A DNA stretch of 38,845 nt from Bacteroidota bacterium (GCA_025362395.1 JANYGK010000012.1:1-38845); one strand, 5' to 3'. Counted from the first letter of the stretch, positions 1 to 8,809 are shown. Numbers and translations: made by a program. The notes: a model not told the origin generated them from the sequence alone.

Positions 1-135
1 TTTTATGTCGAGGTCTTGTCCGCCACTTACTGGTAACTACCATATACTCCCAACTTTATACAGCTTATCTTGTTATTTTTGCAAGATTGCCTGATGTTTT
101 GTCCTATTAGCAGTTCTATAAAACTAATCATTCTT

Positions 136-1269
136 TTATAAACTATCAAAAGGCGAAACAACCTTTTGTATACTTTTATTGCTTACATGGGTGTATATTT
201 CAGTTGTAGTGCTGCGGCTGTGTCCCAAAATTTCCTGTATATATCTTAAATCTGTGCCGTTCTCTAACAAATGAGTAGCGTAGCTGTGCCTGAGCCAATG
301 TAAAGTAACCGGTTTTTGTATACCCGTTTTTTCAACCGCTTGTTTTAATACAACTGATAAACTGCTTTCGTTGTAAGCTTCGTTCTTATTCTGACCTTCA
401 AATAACCATTGTTTCGGTTTATAGGCTATAAAATAGTTTCTTAATAAAATAAGTATTTTGTGTGATAGTGGTACCACCCTGTCCTTTTTGCCTTTCGCCT
501 GCCGTATCATAATTAATCCGCGCTTCGAATCAATATCCAAAATTTTCAAGTTTATTAATTCTCCACACCGTAATCCGCAACTGTAAATTAAACTCAACAT
601 GGCCTTGTGTTTTATATTACCGTGCGCATTTAATATCAGTTTAATTTCTTCTTTACTTAATACATTCGGTAATATTTTTGCTCTGTTAGGTCGGTGAATC
701 GTTTCTACTGTCATCACCTTTAACTCAATCGTTTTGAAAAACAGTTTAATAGCATTTACAACTTGGTTTTGAAATGATGCTGAAAACCGGTTTGTCAATA
801 TATAACCTGTATTAAAATTTATAAGGTCTTCATTTGTTATCTCACTTACGGGTTTAAAGGCATAATATCGCAAAAAGGTTTTTAAGGCATTGGTATATGT
901 ACTGATTGTACTATTACTGTATCTTTTACTAAGTAACCAACTTTTAAAGTTAGTAAGCTTAATTAGTGTGTCTTCCGGTAAGTGCGATAAATCACCTGCA
1001 GGGTTTGCCGGGTTATTTTTTAAAGGGATTACTAAAGGATTGGAAGCGTTTTTTACAATTAAGGTAATTTCTTTGATTTCAAAAAGTACTTTAATTCTAT
1101 TTTCAGCTTCCTGTGTATAATTTACATACCACCCCTTATGAGTATTGCTCCATAAAGCATTAAATTTAGTTTTAACAAAACTTATTACTTCGCTGTTATA
1201 TTTAAATTTTAAAAATATTCTTTTCTTACCGGCATGCAACACATGCTCCAATACTACTTCAGTTATCAT
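136..1269 (-). CDS. Tyrosine recombinase/integrase (XerD-like) with extra N-terminal domain
   Basis: A 377-residue tyrosine recombinase, predicted to cut and rejoin DNA at specific sites. Residues about 100-185 form the SAM-like core-binding domain and about 200-377 the catalytic domain. All six catalytic positions can be read: R234 in CGLRCGELI, K259 in the beta-hairpin, H324 and R327 in LHWLRHSYATHL, H350 in ILGH, and the nucleophile Y359 in EIYTHVS. Residues 1-85 are an additional N-terminal domain with a W-x4-HKGWYV motif, of a kind I recall from other Bacteroidota integrases; it could be an arm-site DNA-binding domain (inference). The gene is intact and alone. Its start faces a 28-unit tandem array about 140 bp upstream, which may be its substrate or control region. 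A chromosomal dif role is unlikely given the extra domain, but the target site is unknown. Confidence 0.9.
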   Translation of the reverse strand: MITEVVLEHVLHAGKKRIFLKFKYNSEVISFVKTKFNALWSNTHKGWYVNYTQEAENRIKVLFEIKEITLIVKNASNPLVIPLKNNPANPAGDLSHLPEDTLIKLTNFKSWLLSKRYSNSTISTYTNALKTFLRYYAFKPVSEITNEDLINFNTGYILTNRFSASFQNQVVNAIKLFFKTIELKVMTVETIHRPNRAKILPNVLSKEEIKLILNAHGNIKHKAMLSLIYSCGLRCGELINLKILDIDSKRGLIMIRQAKGKKDRVVPLSHKILILLRNYFIAYKPKQWLFEGQNKNEAYNESSLSVVLKQAVEKTGIQKPVTLHWLRHSYATHLLENGTDLRYIQEILGHSRSTTTEIYTHVSNKSIQKVVSPFDSL

Positions 1270-1303
1270 TAACCAAAGTTTGTAATATAAAGCGTAATAG
1301 CTT

Positions 1304-1318
1304 GCTATGTTTCATAGC
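1304..1318. promoter_or_regulatory. Perfect inverted repeat upstream of the recombinase
   Basis: GCTATG-TTT-CATAGC has 6-bp perfect arms and a 3-nt centre. It lies about 35 bp upstream of the recombinase start, between the gene and the tandem array. The position suits an operator for the recombinase gene or a small recombinase-binding site. The sequence alone does not decide, and short palindromes also arise by chance in AT-rich DNA. Confidence 0.35.
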
Positions 1319-1410
1319 ATTATCCTATTCTGCCTGTATTCATGTCCTATCGTCTCTATAATCCTTCCTACTGTTTACATTCATATTCTGTTGCATACAA
1401 AATTTTTTTA

Positions 1411-1980
1411 CATTGAATTCATAAAACTACGGTTGAATTAAGAAACATACTACTGCAAACAAAAAACTACCGCTGAATTCATAAAACTACCGTTGCATTC
1501 TTAAAGCAACCGATGAATTTAAAAAACTACGGTTGCATTCATAAATATATTATTGCAAACAAAAAACTACCGTTGTAAACAAAAAACTACCGCTGAATTC
1601 ATAAAACTACCGTTGAATTCATAAAACTACCGTTGCATTCTTAAAACAACCGATGAATTTAAAAAACTACGGTTGCATTCATAAATATACTACTGCAAAC
1701 AAAAAACTACCGTTGCATTCAAAAAACTACCGTTGAATTCATAAATAAACTGCTGAATTCATAAATAAACCGTTGCATTCAAAAAACTACCGTTGAATTC
1801 ATAAATAAACTCTTGCATTTATAAATAAACCGTTGAATTCATAAAACAACTGTTGAATTCATAAATAAACTTTTGCGTTTATAAAACTACGGATGAATTC
1901 AAAAATAAACTGTTGAATTCATAAAACTACCGTTGAATTCATAAATAAACTACTGCATACATAAAACTACGGATGTACCT
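1411..1980. repeat. Tandem array of 28 units of 20 bp plus a half unit
   Basis: Consensus unit CGTTGAATTCATAAAACTAC. Twenty-eight full units follow head to tail from 1411 to 1970 with no insertion or deletion, and a half unit ends at 1980. The TG at unit positions 4-5 is invariant in all 29 copies, and 12 copies contain GAATTC. The second half is exactly ACTAC-ending in 15 units. The variant ATAAATAAAC occurs in seven units, all at or beyond 1741, so the array has polarity. Positions 1461-1575 and 1601-1715 are near-identical (5 differences in 115 nt), which is an internal duplication of seven units. A 20-bp unit is not a multiple of three and contains stops, so the array is non-coding. There are no spacers, so it is not CRISPR. 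The A-runs recur about every two helical turns. Confidence 0.95.
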
Positions 1981-2250
1981 AAAGAGTGTTCTTTACGTTT
2001 TAAACGTAACTTACTTACCGGTTATGCGCTAAAAGCAACCGGTTATCAGTCGCTTTAGCTAAGGTATGTTAATTTCATACTTAAACACAATAAAGGGCGT
2101 TATAGATAAAAATGTTTCAAACAGCAAAACCAACTGGTTACAGGCTTAGCGCCCGGCAACAAATACCGGTTCAGGGTTAAAACAATACTTTCTAAAAGTA
2201 AGCTGCCTTACATGATACGCGTTGTTTAATTAAGCGGATCTTCATCCTTA
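1981..2250. other. Gene-free stretch next to the array, with palindrome and dispersed motif
   Basis: No convincing gene was seen here. At 1993-2009 there is a near-perfect palindrome (TTACGTTT, one centre base, AAACGTAA), 13 bp beyond the end of the 20-bp array. The short motif ACYGGTT occurs four times on the + strand, at 2017, 2038, 2133 and 2165; the first two copies are 9-bp exact repeats 21 bp apart. A strong terminator follows at 2251, so a short transcript could be made here, but I recognise no known RNA family and no clear promoter. Confidence 0.5.
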
Positions 2251-2277
2251 AAACCCGGGCCCTTAACCCGGGTTTTT
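2251..2277 (+). terminator. Rho-independent terminator
   Basis: AAACCCGGG and CCCGGGTTT form a perfect 9-bp stem (2251-2259 with 2267-2275) around a 7-nt loop, continuing into a run of T on the + strand. No annotated + strand gene lies to its left. It therefore either ends an unseen transcript from the array side or insulates the signalling operon that starts at 2422. Confidence 0.8.
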
Positions 2278-2385
2278 ATTTATCACGTTTTTTCTGCCGG
2301 CATGGTTTTTTGTACGGGCACTTACGGTGTCTTTTTTAAACAAACAGGGATTTATCTTTCGCATTATCACTTATATTTTTTATTT

Positions 2386-2417
2386 TTCGATGCAAATTTA
2401 CAGATTACTTATTTTTG
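2386..2417 (+). promoter_or_regulatory. Putative Bacteroidota promoter of the signalling operon
   Basis: TATTTTTG at 2410-2417 is an exact match to the -7 element TAnnTTTG. TTCG at 2386-2389 is a one-mismatch -33 element with a 20-bp spacer. The start codon follows only 4 nt after the -7 element, implying a leaderless or nearly leaderless mRNA. Confidence 0.5.
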
Positions 2418-2421
2418 ATAA

Positions 2422-3996
2422 ATGATACTTATAGTTGACGACAAACCTGAAAATATAATCTCCTTAAAAGGGTTACTCACTTTGCATAATTTTGCCGTCG
2501 ACACTGCCGATTCGGGTGAAGGGGCTTTAAAAAAAATTCTTAAAAATTCATACTCATTAATTATACTGGATGTGCAAATGCCCGGTATGGACGGCTTTGA
2601 AGTGGCCGAAGCCATCCTTGGTTTTAGCAAAGCAAAAGATACGCCCATCATATTTTTATCGGCTGTAAGCACCGATAAAAAATTTATTACCAAGGGCTAT
2701 ACCTCAGGCGGAATTGATTACGTAACAAAACCGGTGGATCCCGATATTATGCTCCTGAAAGTAAAAACCTTTTACCGGTTATCAGAGCAAAACAGAGAGC
2801 TTAACCGTATACAAAATGATCTTAAGCAAGAAATAGAAATCCGTAAAGAAACTGAAACAAGGCTTGATGCAAGGGTTAAGGAATTACATTCGGTTATGGA
2901 AGCGTTGCCGCTGATAGCGTTTACTATGGATGCCGACAGTAACATTGAATATGTTAACGCGCATTGGTACAAGTATTCAAAAGAGATGAGCGCTTTTCCC
3001 GAAGCACACCCCGATGATGAGCATATTTATAAGGATTGGAAACAAACCTTTGCACACGGTATGGAATATAATGGTGAGCTGCGTATTAAACAGTTTGCTA
3101 CAGCTCAATACCGTTACTATAATTTAAGGATCATTCCTATTATTCAAAATGAAATGGTTATTAAATGGGTGGGAACGTTTACTGATATTCACGAGCAAAA
3201 ATCTATTAATCAGTTATTGGAAATCAGGGTAAACGAACGGACTAAAACCCTGATGGAAAAAAATGAAGAGCTCGAAAATTCTAACCACGAGCTGCAACAG
3301 TTTGCCTGGGTAGTGTCGCACGATTTAAAAGAGCCCTTACGTAAAATACAAACCTTTAATAATATTGTTAAAGAAAAATTTTTGCCGGCAGGTACAGAAG
3401 GCGCGGATTATTTAGACAGGACCATTCATTCGTCGGAACGGATGTCGGTGTTAATTAACGACCTGCTTGATTATTCAAGACTCTCGGTAGCCTCAGCGTT
3501 TCAACCCACCGATTTAGATGAGTTGTTGAATGAGGTACTTTTTGATTTTGAATACCTTATCTCTGATAAAAAAGCGGTAATTAAACATACGCCCTTATGC
3601 ACTATTGATGCAGTGCCAAGCCAGATACGACAAATCTTTCAGAACCTGATCAGTAATGCCTTAAAGTTTGCGAGAGAAGAGGTAACCCCTGTTATTTCTA
3701 TAACAGGTGAACGGGTGGCTTCAAAGGATTTTGCCGCCGAGGTTTCACAAACAGGTAATTATTACCGTATAACCGTTTCTGATAATGGGATCGGTTTTGA
3801 TGAATTGCACCTCGATAAACTGTTTGTTATTTTTCAAAGGCTTCATACACGCTCAACCTATGAGGGAACAGGTATTGGTTTAGCCATTGCTAAAAAAATT
3901 GTGGATAAGCACGCCGGCATCATTACCGCTAAAAGTAAAGAGAACGAAGGAGCCGGCTTTATATTGGTACTCCCTATAAAACATATAATTAATTAA
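2422..3996 (+). CDS. Response-regulator-fused PAS sensor histidine kinase
   Basis: A 524-residue soluble kinase whose receiver domain comes first. The receiver (1-120) has the acidic pair D6/D7, phospho-acceptor D50 in LIILDVQMPGMDG, S80 and K103. A short coiled coil (about 115-155) leads into a PAS domain (about 155-260) and a second coiled coil. The HisKA box has H300 in WVVSHDLKEPLRKI, a form typical of phytochrome-type kinases. The ATPase domain shows the N box around N408/N412, the G1 box DNGIGFD (454-460) and the G2 box GTGIGLA (482-488). No membrane segment is seen, so the signal is cytoplasmic or arrives by phosphotransfer to D50. It heads an operon, 12 bp before the next kinase. The start at MILIVDD is right for a receiver; no Shine-Dalgarno is visible. 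The partner and the PAS ligand are unknown. Confidence 0.92.
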   Translation: MILIVDDKPENIISLKGLLTLHNFAVDTADSGEGALKKILKNSYSLIILDVQMPGMDGFEVAEAILGFSKAKDTPIIFLSAVSTDKKFITKGYTSGGIDYVTKPVDPDIMLLKVKTFYRLSEQNRELNRIQNDLKQEIEIRKETETRLDARVKELHSVMEALPLIAFTMDADSNIEYVNAHWYKYSKEMSAFPEAHPDDEHIYKDWKQTFAHGMEYNGELRIKQFATAQYRYYNLRIIPIIQNEMVIKWVGTFTDIHEQKSINQLLEIRVNERTKTLMEKNEELENSNHELQQFAWVVSHDLKEPLRKIQTFNNIVKEKFLPAGTEGADYLDRTIHSSERMSVLINDLLDYSRLSVASAFQPTDLDELLNEVLFDFEYLISDKKAVIKHTPLCTIDAVPSQIRQIFQNLISNALKFAREEVTPVISITGERVASKDFAAEVSQTGNYYRITVSDNGIGFDELHLDKLFVIFQRLHTRSTYEGTGIGLAIAKKIVDKHAGIITAKSKENEGAGFILVLPIKHIIN

Positions 3997-4008
3997 ACAT
4001 ATAGTGTT

Positions 4009-7000
4009 ATGGCAAATACAAAAACAGCCTCCTCATCAGTTATTCGCAGTATTCAAATTGTTTTTGTAATTTCTTCAGTATTACTTTTGGTAAGCTTAAT
4101 GGCTTCGTTTACAAGTATTAAACGGCTTATAGAAAGTGTTGGTTGGGTAACTCACACGTACGAAGTATTAGTAAATGCGGAAAGGATTTCATCCTCATTA
4201 GTAGAAGCAGAAACAAATCAAAGAGGATTTATTATAACAAAGAACCGCGCAATGTTTAACAGTTATAAAGAAGCGCATAAAACTACCTGGGTATATTATT
4301 CGAAAGTTACAAAGCTTACAACAGATAATGCCTACCAACAAAAAAATTTAGAAAAATTAAAAGACCTGTTAAGTAACCGTTTTTTAGTGATGGAAAAGGT
4401 GCTTTCAAAAGTAGTAACTGATGACAAGGCCCGTTCAGACCTCTTTATAAAGGATAATACGGATATTTTAAAAGGTAAAGAAATAAAAGATAAAATCAGT
4501 ATTTTAATATACAGGATAAAAAAGCAGGAAGAAGTGTTGTTGGACTCAAGGCAAAAAGAGATGAGAAAATACACCGGTTTTACACCTGTATTGCTGATCA
4601 TTACAGGGTTAATTTCATTGATCATTACATTGATTTCTTATTTAAAAATTAAAAAAGATATGGATCAGCGGATGGTAAAACAGCTGGAAGACGAAGCTAA
4701 ATATAAGGAAACATCAGAAAGGATTACCGTAATGGAAGGTATTACGCAAAAAGTATCTGCCGGCGATTATACGATAAGGAGCATGGATGCTAATGAGGAT
4801 GAACTTGGCCGCATATCTAAAGCGCTTAATAACATGGTAGTTTCTTTGGAAACAAATTTTACAACACTCGAAAATAAAGCCTGGTTGCAGCAAGGCTCTA
4901 TAAAAATTGCGGATGCTATAAGAGGAGAACGTAACATAAAACAACTGACCGAAAATTTAGTGTTGTCCATTACAAGTTATTTAGAAGCCCCCCTGGCTAC
5001 GTTTTATGTAAACCGAATCGGTGCGTTTTCACTTTCCTCGTCTTATTCCATTGCCAACGCGCCAAAACAATTTTTGTTGGGTGAGGGCCTGATAGGGCAG
5101 ACTGCTAAGGATAGAAAGATTAAAGTGATAACGGATGTCCCGCCTGATTTTGTAGTGAGCTCATCCATAGGAAACACACTGCCCGTGTCGGTGCTCATTA
5201 TCCCGTTAGTGTACGAAAATGAAACCATTGCCGTAATGGAGCTAGGCTTTTTAAGGGCCGTTAAACCGATAGAAGTAGAATTGTTTGAAGAAAATGTAGA
5301 AGCAATAGCCATCGGTATTAATGCCACATTAAGCTATATAAAATTACAAGACCTGTTAGAAGAAACACAAACACAAACAGAAGAACTGCAGGCGCAACAT
5401 ACAGAACTTGAAAACCTGAACGGTGAGTTGGAAGCCCAGTCGCAACAACTGCAGGCATCGGAAGAGGAATTGAAGGTGCAGCAGGAAGAACTACAGCAAA
5501 CCAATGAAGAGCTGGAAGAACGCAGCCTGCTACTTGAAGAGCGTAATACTGAAGTGCGGAAAAAAGCCTCGGAGCTTGAGCTGTCAACAAAATACAAGTC
5601 CGAATTTTTAGCCAACATGTCGCACGAATTACGTACGCCATTAAATTCTATTTTATTACTGAGCCGTTTATTATCCGAAAACAATGACAGTAATTTAAAT
5701 GCCGACCAGGTAGAGTACGCCAAGGTAATTCAAAGCAGCGGTAACGGTTTATTAGGGCTGATAGATGAGATCCTTGACCTTTCAAAAATTGAAGCGGGAA
5801 AAATGGAGCTTGAATACCTGTATACTTCCGTTAATGAAATAGTGGACGATATACATTCGCTGTTTAAACCCGTCGCTAAAAATAAAAACCTTGAATTTAA
5901 TGTAACAGTTGCCGCAGGCGTCCCGGCCGGTATTGAAACCGATAAAGTAAGGCTGGAACAGATCATTAAAAATTTAATTGCGAACGCCCTTAAATTTACC
6001 TCGCAGGGTTCCGTAAGCCTTACTATAAAAGTGTGTGATGCTAATGAGCTGCTGTTATGCTTTATTGTAAAAGATACGGGGATCGGTATTCATAAAGAAA
6101 AACAACATTTAATATTTGAAGCCTTTCAACAAGCAGACGGATCAACCAAACGAAAATTTGGCGGTACAGGGCTCGGGTTATCCATTAGCCGTGAATTAAC
6201 TAAATTACTCGGTGGCGACATAAACCTTAACAGCGTAGTGAATGAAGGAAGCGAATTTATTTTAAGGATCCCTTTAAGGAAATACACGGATATTTCAGCT
6301 TTTGAACCGGAGAAATCTTTTTTAACGGGGGTTGAAAATAAACAGGACGCGCTTATTAAAAACCGGGAAGACCATGACAGTAAATACATAGCATCTGTAA
6401 TACCCTCCGGTATAAAGGATCACAGAAATTCTATTCAAAAGGATGATAAGGTGATCCTGATCATTGAAGACGATACTAATTTCGCGAAATCATTATTGCA
6501 GTTTGCCAATAAAAAAGGGTATAAAGTGGTAGTGGCAGTGCGCGGTGACGAAGGCTTGATATATGCGCGCAAATATTTACCGGTTGGTATTTTATTGGAT
6601 ATACAATTGCCGGTAAAGAGCGGCTGGGAAGTAATGGATGAATTAAAAGCCGATAACTTTACAAGGCATATTCCTGTTCACATGATGTCATCCTACCAGG
6701 TAAAAAATGAAAGCTTATTAAAAGGGGCTGTCGATTTTATTAATAAGCCGTTTGCGCATGAACAAATGCAGGGCGTGTTTAAAAAGATAGAGCATGTGAT
6801 GAAAGGCGGCGCTAAAAAGGTACTGATCGTTGAGGATAATCCCAAACATGCTAAAGCTTTAGCGTATTTTCTTGAAACATATAACATCAGTTCGGAAGTA
6901 AAAAGCAATATCGACGATGGTGTTTCCGCTTTAAAAAAAGAAGATATAAATTGTGTTATCCTTGATATGGGAATTCCTGATTTAAACGCTTATAAATTAT

Positions 7001-7626
7001 TAGAAGAAGCTAAGAAAAACCCGGGACTCGAAAACTTACCGATCATTATTTTTACCGGTAAAAGCTTATCGGCGGCCGAAGAACAACGCATTAAACAGTA
7101 TACGGATTCTATTGTTGTAAAAACGGTGCATTCATACCAACGTATGCTCGATGAGGTATCCTTATTTTTACATATCGTAGAAGAAAAGAAAAAACCCGCT
7201 GTTACTGAAAGTGGTTATAAAAAGATGGGAATGCTCAATGAAATATTAAGCAATAAAACAGTACTGGTTGTGGACGATGATGTTAGAAATATTTTTTCAT
7301 TATCAAAAGCGTTGGAAGCAATAAAAATGAACGTGGTAACTGCGGTTGACGGCAAAGAAGCATTGGTGAAATTAAAAGCGAACCCGCAAATTGATGTGGT
7401 ATTATTAGATATGATGATGCCTGAAATGGATGGCTACGAAACCGCTAAGCACATCCGTAATAACCCGGCATGGAAAAAATTACCCGTTATTGCCGTTACT
7501 GCCAAGGCAATGACAGGCGACAGGGAAAAATGCATGAACGCAGGCGCGTCCGATTATATTACAAAGCCGGTAGATGTGGATCAGCTCTTATCCTTACTAC
7601 GTGTGTGGCTGTATGAAAAAAACTAG
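4009..7626 (+). CDS. CHASE3-HAMP-GAF hybrid histidine kinase with three receivers
   Basis: A 1205-residue membrane sensor kinase. Transmembrane helices at about 13-34 and 190-212 enclose a periplasmic CHASE3-like helical domain, with the family-like EAETNQRGFIITK stretch near 66-78. HAMP (about 215-285), GAF (about 305-445) and a long Glu/Gln-rich coiled coil (447-530) follow. HisKA has H539 in MSHELRTPLNSI; the ATPase has NLIANALKF, DTGIGI and GGTGLGLSI. Three receivers follow with acceptors D864, D986 and D1134. The second lacks the usual Lys-Pro (it reads VVKTV), which I recall as normal for this position in such hybrids. The chain suggests an internal phosphorelay or several outputs. The single-domain regulator begins 6 bp downstream and resembles receiver 3. 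Signal unknown. Confidence 0.93.
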   Translation: MANTKTASSSVIRSIQIVFVISSVLLLVSLMASFTSIKRLIESVGWVTHTYEVLVNAERISSSLVEAETNQRGFIITKNRAMFNSYKEAHKTTWVYYSKVTKLTTDNAYQQKNLEKLKDLLSNRFLVMEKVLSKVVTDDKARSDLFIKDNTDILKGKEIKDKISILIYRIKKQEEVLLDSRQKEMRKYTGFTPVLLIITGLISLIITLISYLKIKKDMDQRMVKQLEDEAKYKETSERITVMEGITQKVSAGDYTIRSMDANEDELGRISKALNNMVVSLETNFTTLENKAWLQQGSIKIADAIRGERNIKQLTENLVLSITSYLEAPLATFYVNRIGAFSLSSSYSIANAPKQFLLGEGLIGQTAKDRKIKVITDVPPDFVVSSSIGNTLPVSVLIIPLVYENETIAVMELGFLRAVKPIEVELFEENVEAIAIGINATLSYIKLQDLLEETQTQTEELQAQHTELENLNGELEAQSQQLQASEEELKVQQEELQQTNEELEERSLLLEERNTEVRKKASELELSTKYKSEFLANMSHELRTPLNSILLLSRLLSENNDSNLNADQVEYAKVIQSSGNGLLGLIDEILDLSKIEAGKMELEYLYTSVNEIVDDIHSLFKPVAKNKNLEFNVTVAAGVPAGIETDKVRLEQIIKNLIANALKFTSQGSVSLTIKVCDANELLLCFIVKDTGIGIHKEKQHLIFEAFQQADGSTKRKFGGTGLGLSISRELTKLLGGDINLNSVVNEGSEFILRIPLRKYTDISAFEPEKSFLTGVENKQDALIKNREDHDSKYIASVIPSGIKDHRNSIQKDDKVILIIEDDTNFAKSLLQFANKKGYKVVVAVRGDEGLIYARKYLPVGILLDIQLPVKSGWEVMDELKADNFTRHIPVHMMSSYQVKNESLLKGAVDFINKPFAHEQMQGVFKKIEHVMKGGAKKVLIVEDNPKHAKALAYFLETYNISSEVKSNIDDGVSALKKEDINCVILDMGIPDLNAYKLLEEAKKNPGLENLPIIIFTGKSLSAAEEQRIKQYTDSIVVKTVHSYQRMLDEVSLFLHIVEEKKKPAVTESGYKKMGMLNEILSNKTVLVVDDDVRNIFSLSKALEAIKMNVVTAVDGKEALVKLKANPQIDVVLLDMMMPEMDGYETAKHIRNNPAWKKLPVIAVTAKAMTGDREKCMNAGASDYITKPVDVDQLLSLLRVWLYEKN

Positions 7627-7632
7627 CGGAAG

Positions 7633-8013
7633 ATGAGCAGTAAAATTTTAATTATAGATGACGACCTTCGTAATATTTTTGCACTGGCAGCTACCTTGAA
7701 GTCAAAAGGCTTTGTATGTATTTCTTGTACATCGGCGAAAGAAGGAATAGATGTATTAAAAAAAGATAACTGTATTAAAATAGTATTATTAGATATGATG
7801 ATGCCTGATATGGATGGATACGAAGCGATTGGAATGATAAGGGCGGATCCTAAAATAGCCGGTGTGCCTGTAATTGCAGTAACAGCGCAGGCTATGGTGG
7901 GTGATAAAGAAAAATGTTTAGAGGCGGGAGCAGACGATTACATTGCAAAGCCTATTGATGTAGATAAATTGTTAGCGGTAATAGAGGCTCATAAAACTAA
8001 TGATCGAAGATGA
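7633..8013 (+). CDS. Single-domain response regulator
   Basis: A 126-residue receiver without an output domain. The acidic cluster DDD is at 9-11, the acceptor is D54 in IVLLDMMMPDMDGYE, T84 is the switch residue and K106 lies in AKP. It closely resembles the third receiver of the preceding hybrid kinase (shared LLDMMMP, DMDGYE, VTA-AM), suggesting domain duplication or exchange. It probably takes phosphate from that kinase and signals by protein contact, as CheY or Spo0F do. Its end overlaps the start of cheR by 14 bp, so the two are likely co-translated. Confidence 0.92.
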   Translation: MSSKILIIDDDLRNIFALAATLKSKGFVCISCTSAKEGIDVLKKDNCIKIVLLDMMMPDMDGYEAIGMIRADPKIAGVPVIAVTAQAMVGDKEKCLEAGADDYIAKPIDVDKLLAVIEAHKTNDRR

Positions 8014-8809
8014 AAATATAGACATTCTGGTAAACGATGTGTTTGAACTTTACGGGTACGACTTTACGGAGTATTCGAAAGCGTCCTTAAAAAGAAGGAT
8101 CAGCCGTTTATATACACTCGATAAATTTCCAAGCTTTGCAGAGCTGAGGTATAAAATAAAAAACGATCCCGGGTATTTAAAACGTTTTGTTGAAGAGATC
8201 ACCGTTAACGTTACCGAAATGTTTCGCGATCCTTCTTTTTACCTTGCATTAAGAAATGAAATACTGCCTAAGCTTGGTACATATCCTTACATCCGCATTT
8301 GGCATGCCGGTTGCTCCACCGGCGAAGAAGTTTATTCCATGGCAATTCTCCTAAAAGAGGCAGGGCTGCTTTCTAAATCAATTATTTATGCAACCGATAT
8401 TAATCCTGACGTACTGGAAAAAGCGCGTGTGGGTATTTTTCCTATCGCAAATATGAAGTTGTATTCAGAAAACTATATTGCTTCGGGCGGGCGCTTGGAT
8501 TTTTCATCTTACTACAGTGCTAATTATGACGGCGTTAAATTTGATGAGTCACTCACAAAGCAAATGGTGTTTTCAGCGCATAACTTGGTTTCCGACGGCT
8601 CCTTTAACGAGTTTCATTTAATCGTGTGCCGTAACGTCCTTATTTATTTCGATAAGCAATTACAGGATAAAGTGTTTCAGTTATTTGATAAGAGCATGGG
8701 CAAATTAGCTTACCTTGCGTTGGGTTCAAAAGAAACAGTAAAATTTTCGTCCATACATTTACATTACAAACAGGTTGGTAAAGAAAAAATATGGCGCAAG
8801 ACAGAATAA
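8000..8809 (+). CDS. CheR-type protein-glutamate O-methyltransferase
   Basis: A 269-residue S-adenosylmethionine-dependent methyltransferase of the CheR family. An N-terminal helical domain (about 1-75) precedes the catalytic fold. It shows VTEMFRDPSF (71-80), the SAM-binding motif WHAGCSTGEE (101-110), the acidic YATDINPDVLEKA strand and VCRNVLIYFD. Length and motifs match stand-alone CheR. There is no CheA, CheW or chemoreceptor in the window, and the partner genes are sensor kinases, so the substrate is probably a coiled-coil region of a sensor or another non-chemotaxis protein (inference). It overlaps the regulator upstream by 14 bp and cheB downstream by 19 bp, so translation is likely coupled. 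Confidence 0.92.
   Translation: MIEDENIDILVNDVFELYGYDFTEYSKASLKRRISRLYTLDKFPSFAELRYKIKNDPGYLKRFVEEITVNVTEMFRDPSFYLALRNEILPKLGTYPYIRIWHAGCSTGEEVYSMAILLKEAGLLSKSIIYATDINPDVLEKARVGIFPIANMKLYSENYIASGGRLDFSSYYSANYDGVKFDESLTKQMVFSAHNLVSDGSFNEFHLIVCRNVLIYFDKQLQDKVFQLFDKSMGKLAYLALGSKETVKFSSIHLHYKQVGKEKIWRKTE

Noticed and set aside
1411-1980. CRISPR array or integron cassette array
   Set aside because: Units are contiguous with no spacers, and no attC-like folded sites or cassette genes are present.
2066-2149. 27-codon ORF beginning MLISYLNTIK in the gene-free stretch
   Set aside because: Too short, with no ribosome-binding site or promoter; it is expected by chance.
2100-2277. Riboswitch (a CCCGGCAAC stretch recalls SAM-I)
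   Set aside because: The other conserved parts of a SAM riboswitch are missing and no downstream gene of that pathway follows.
5334-5723. Serine-rich antisense ORF opposite the kinase coiled coil
   Set aside because: The serine runs are the reverse reading of Glu/Gln-rich heptads; no independent support.
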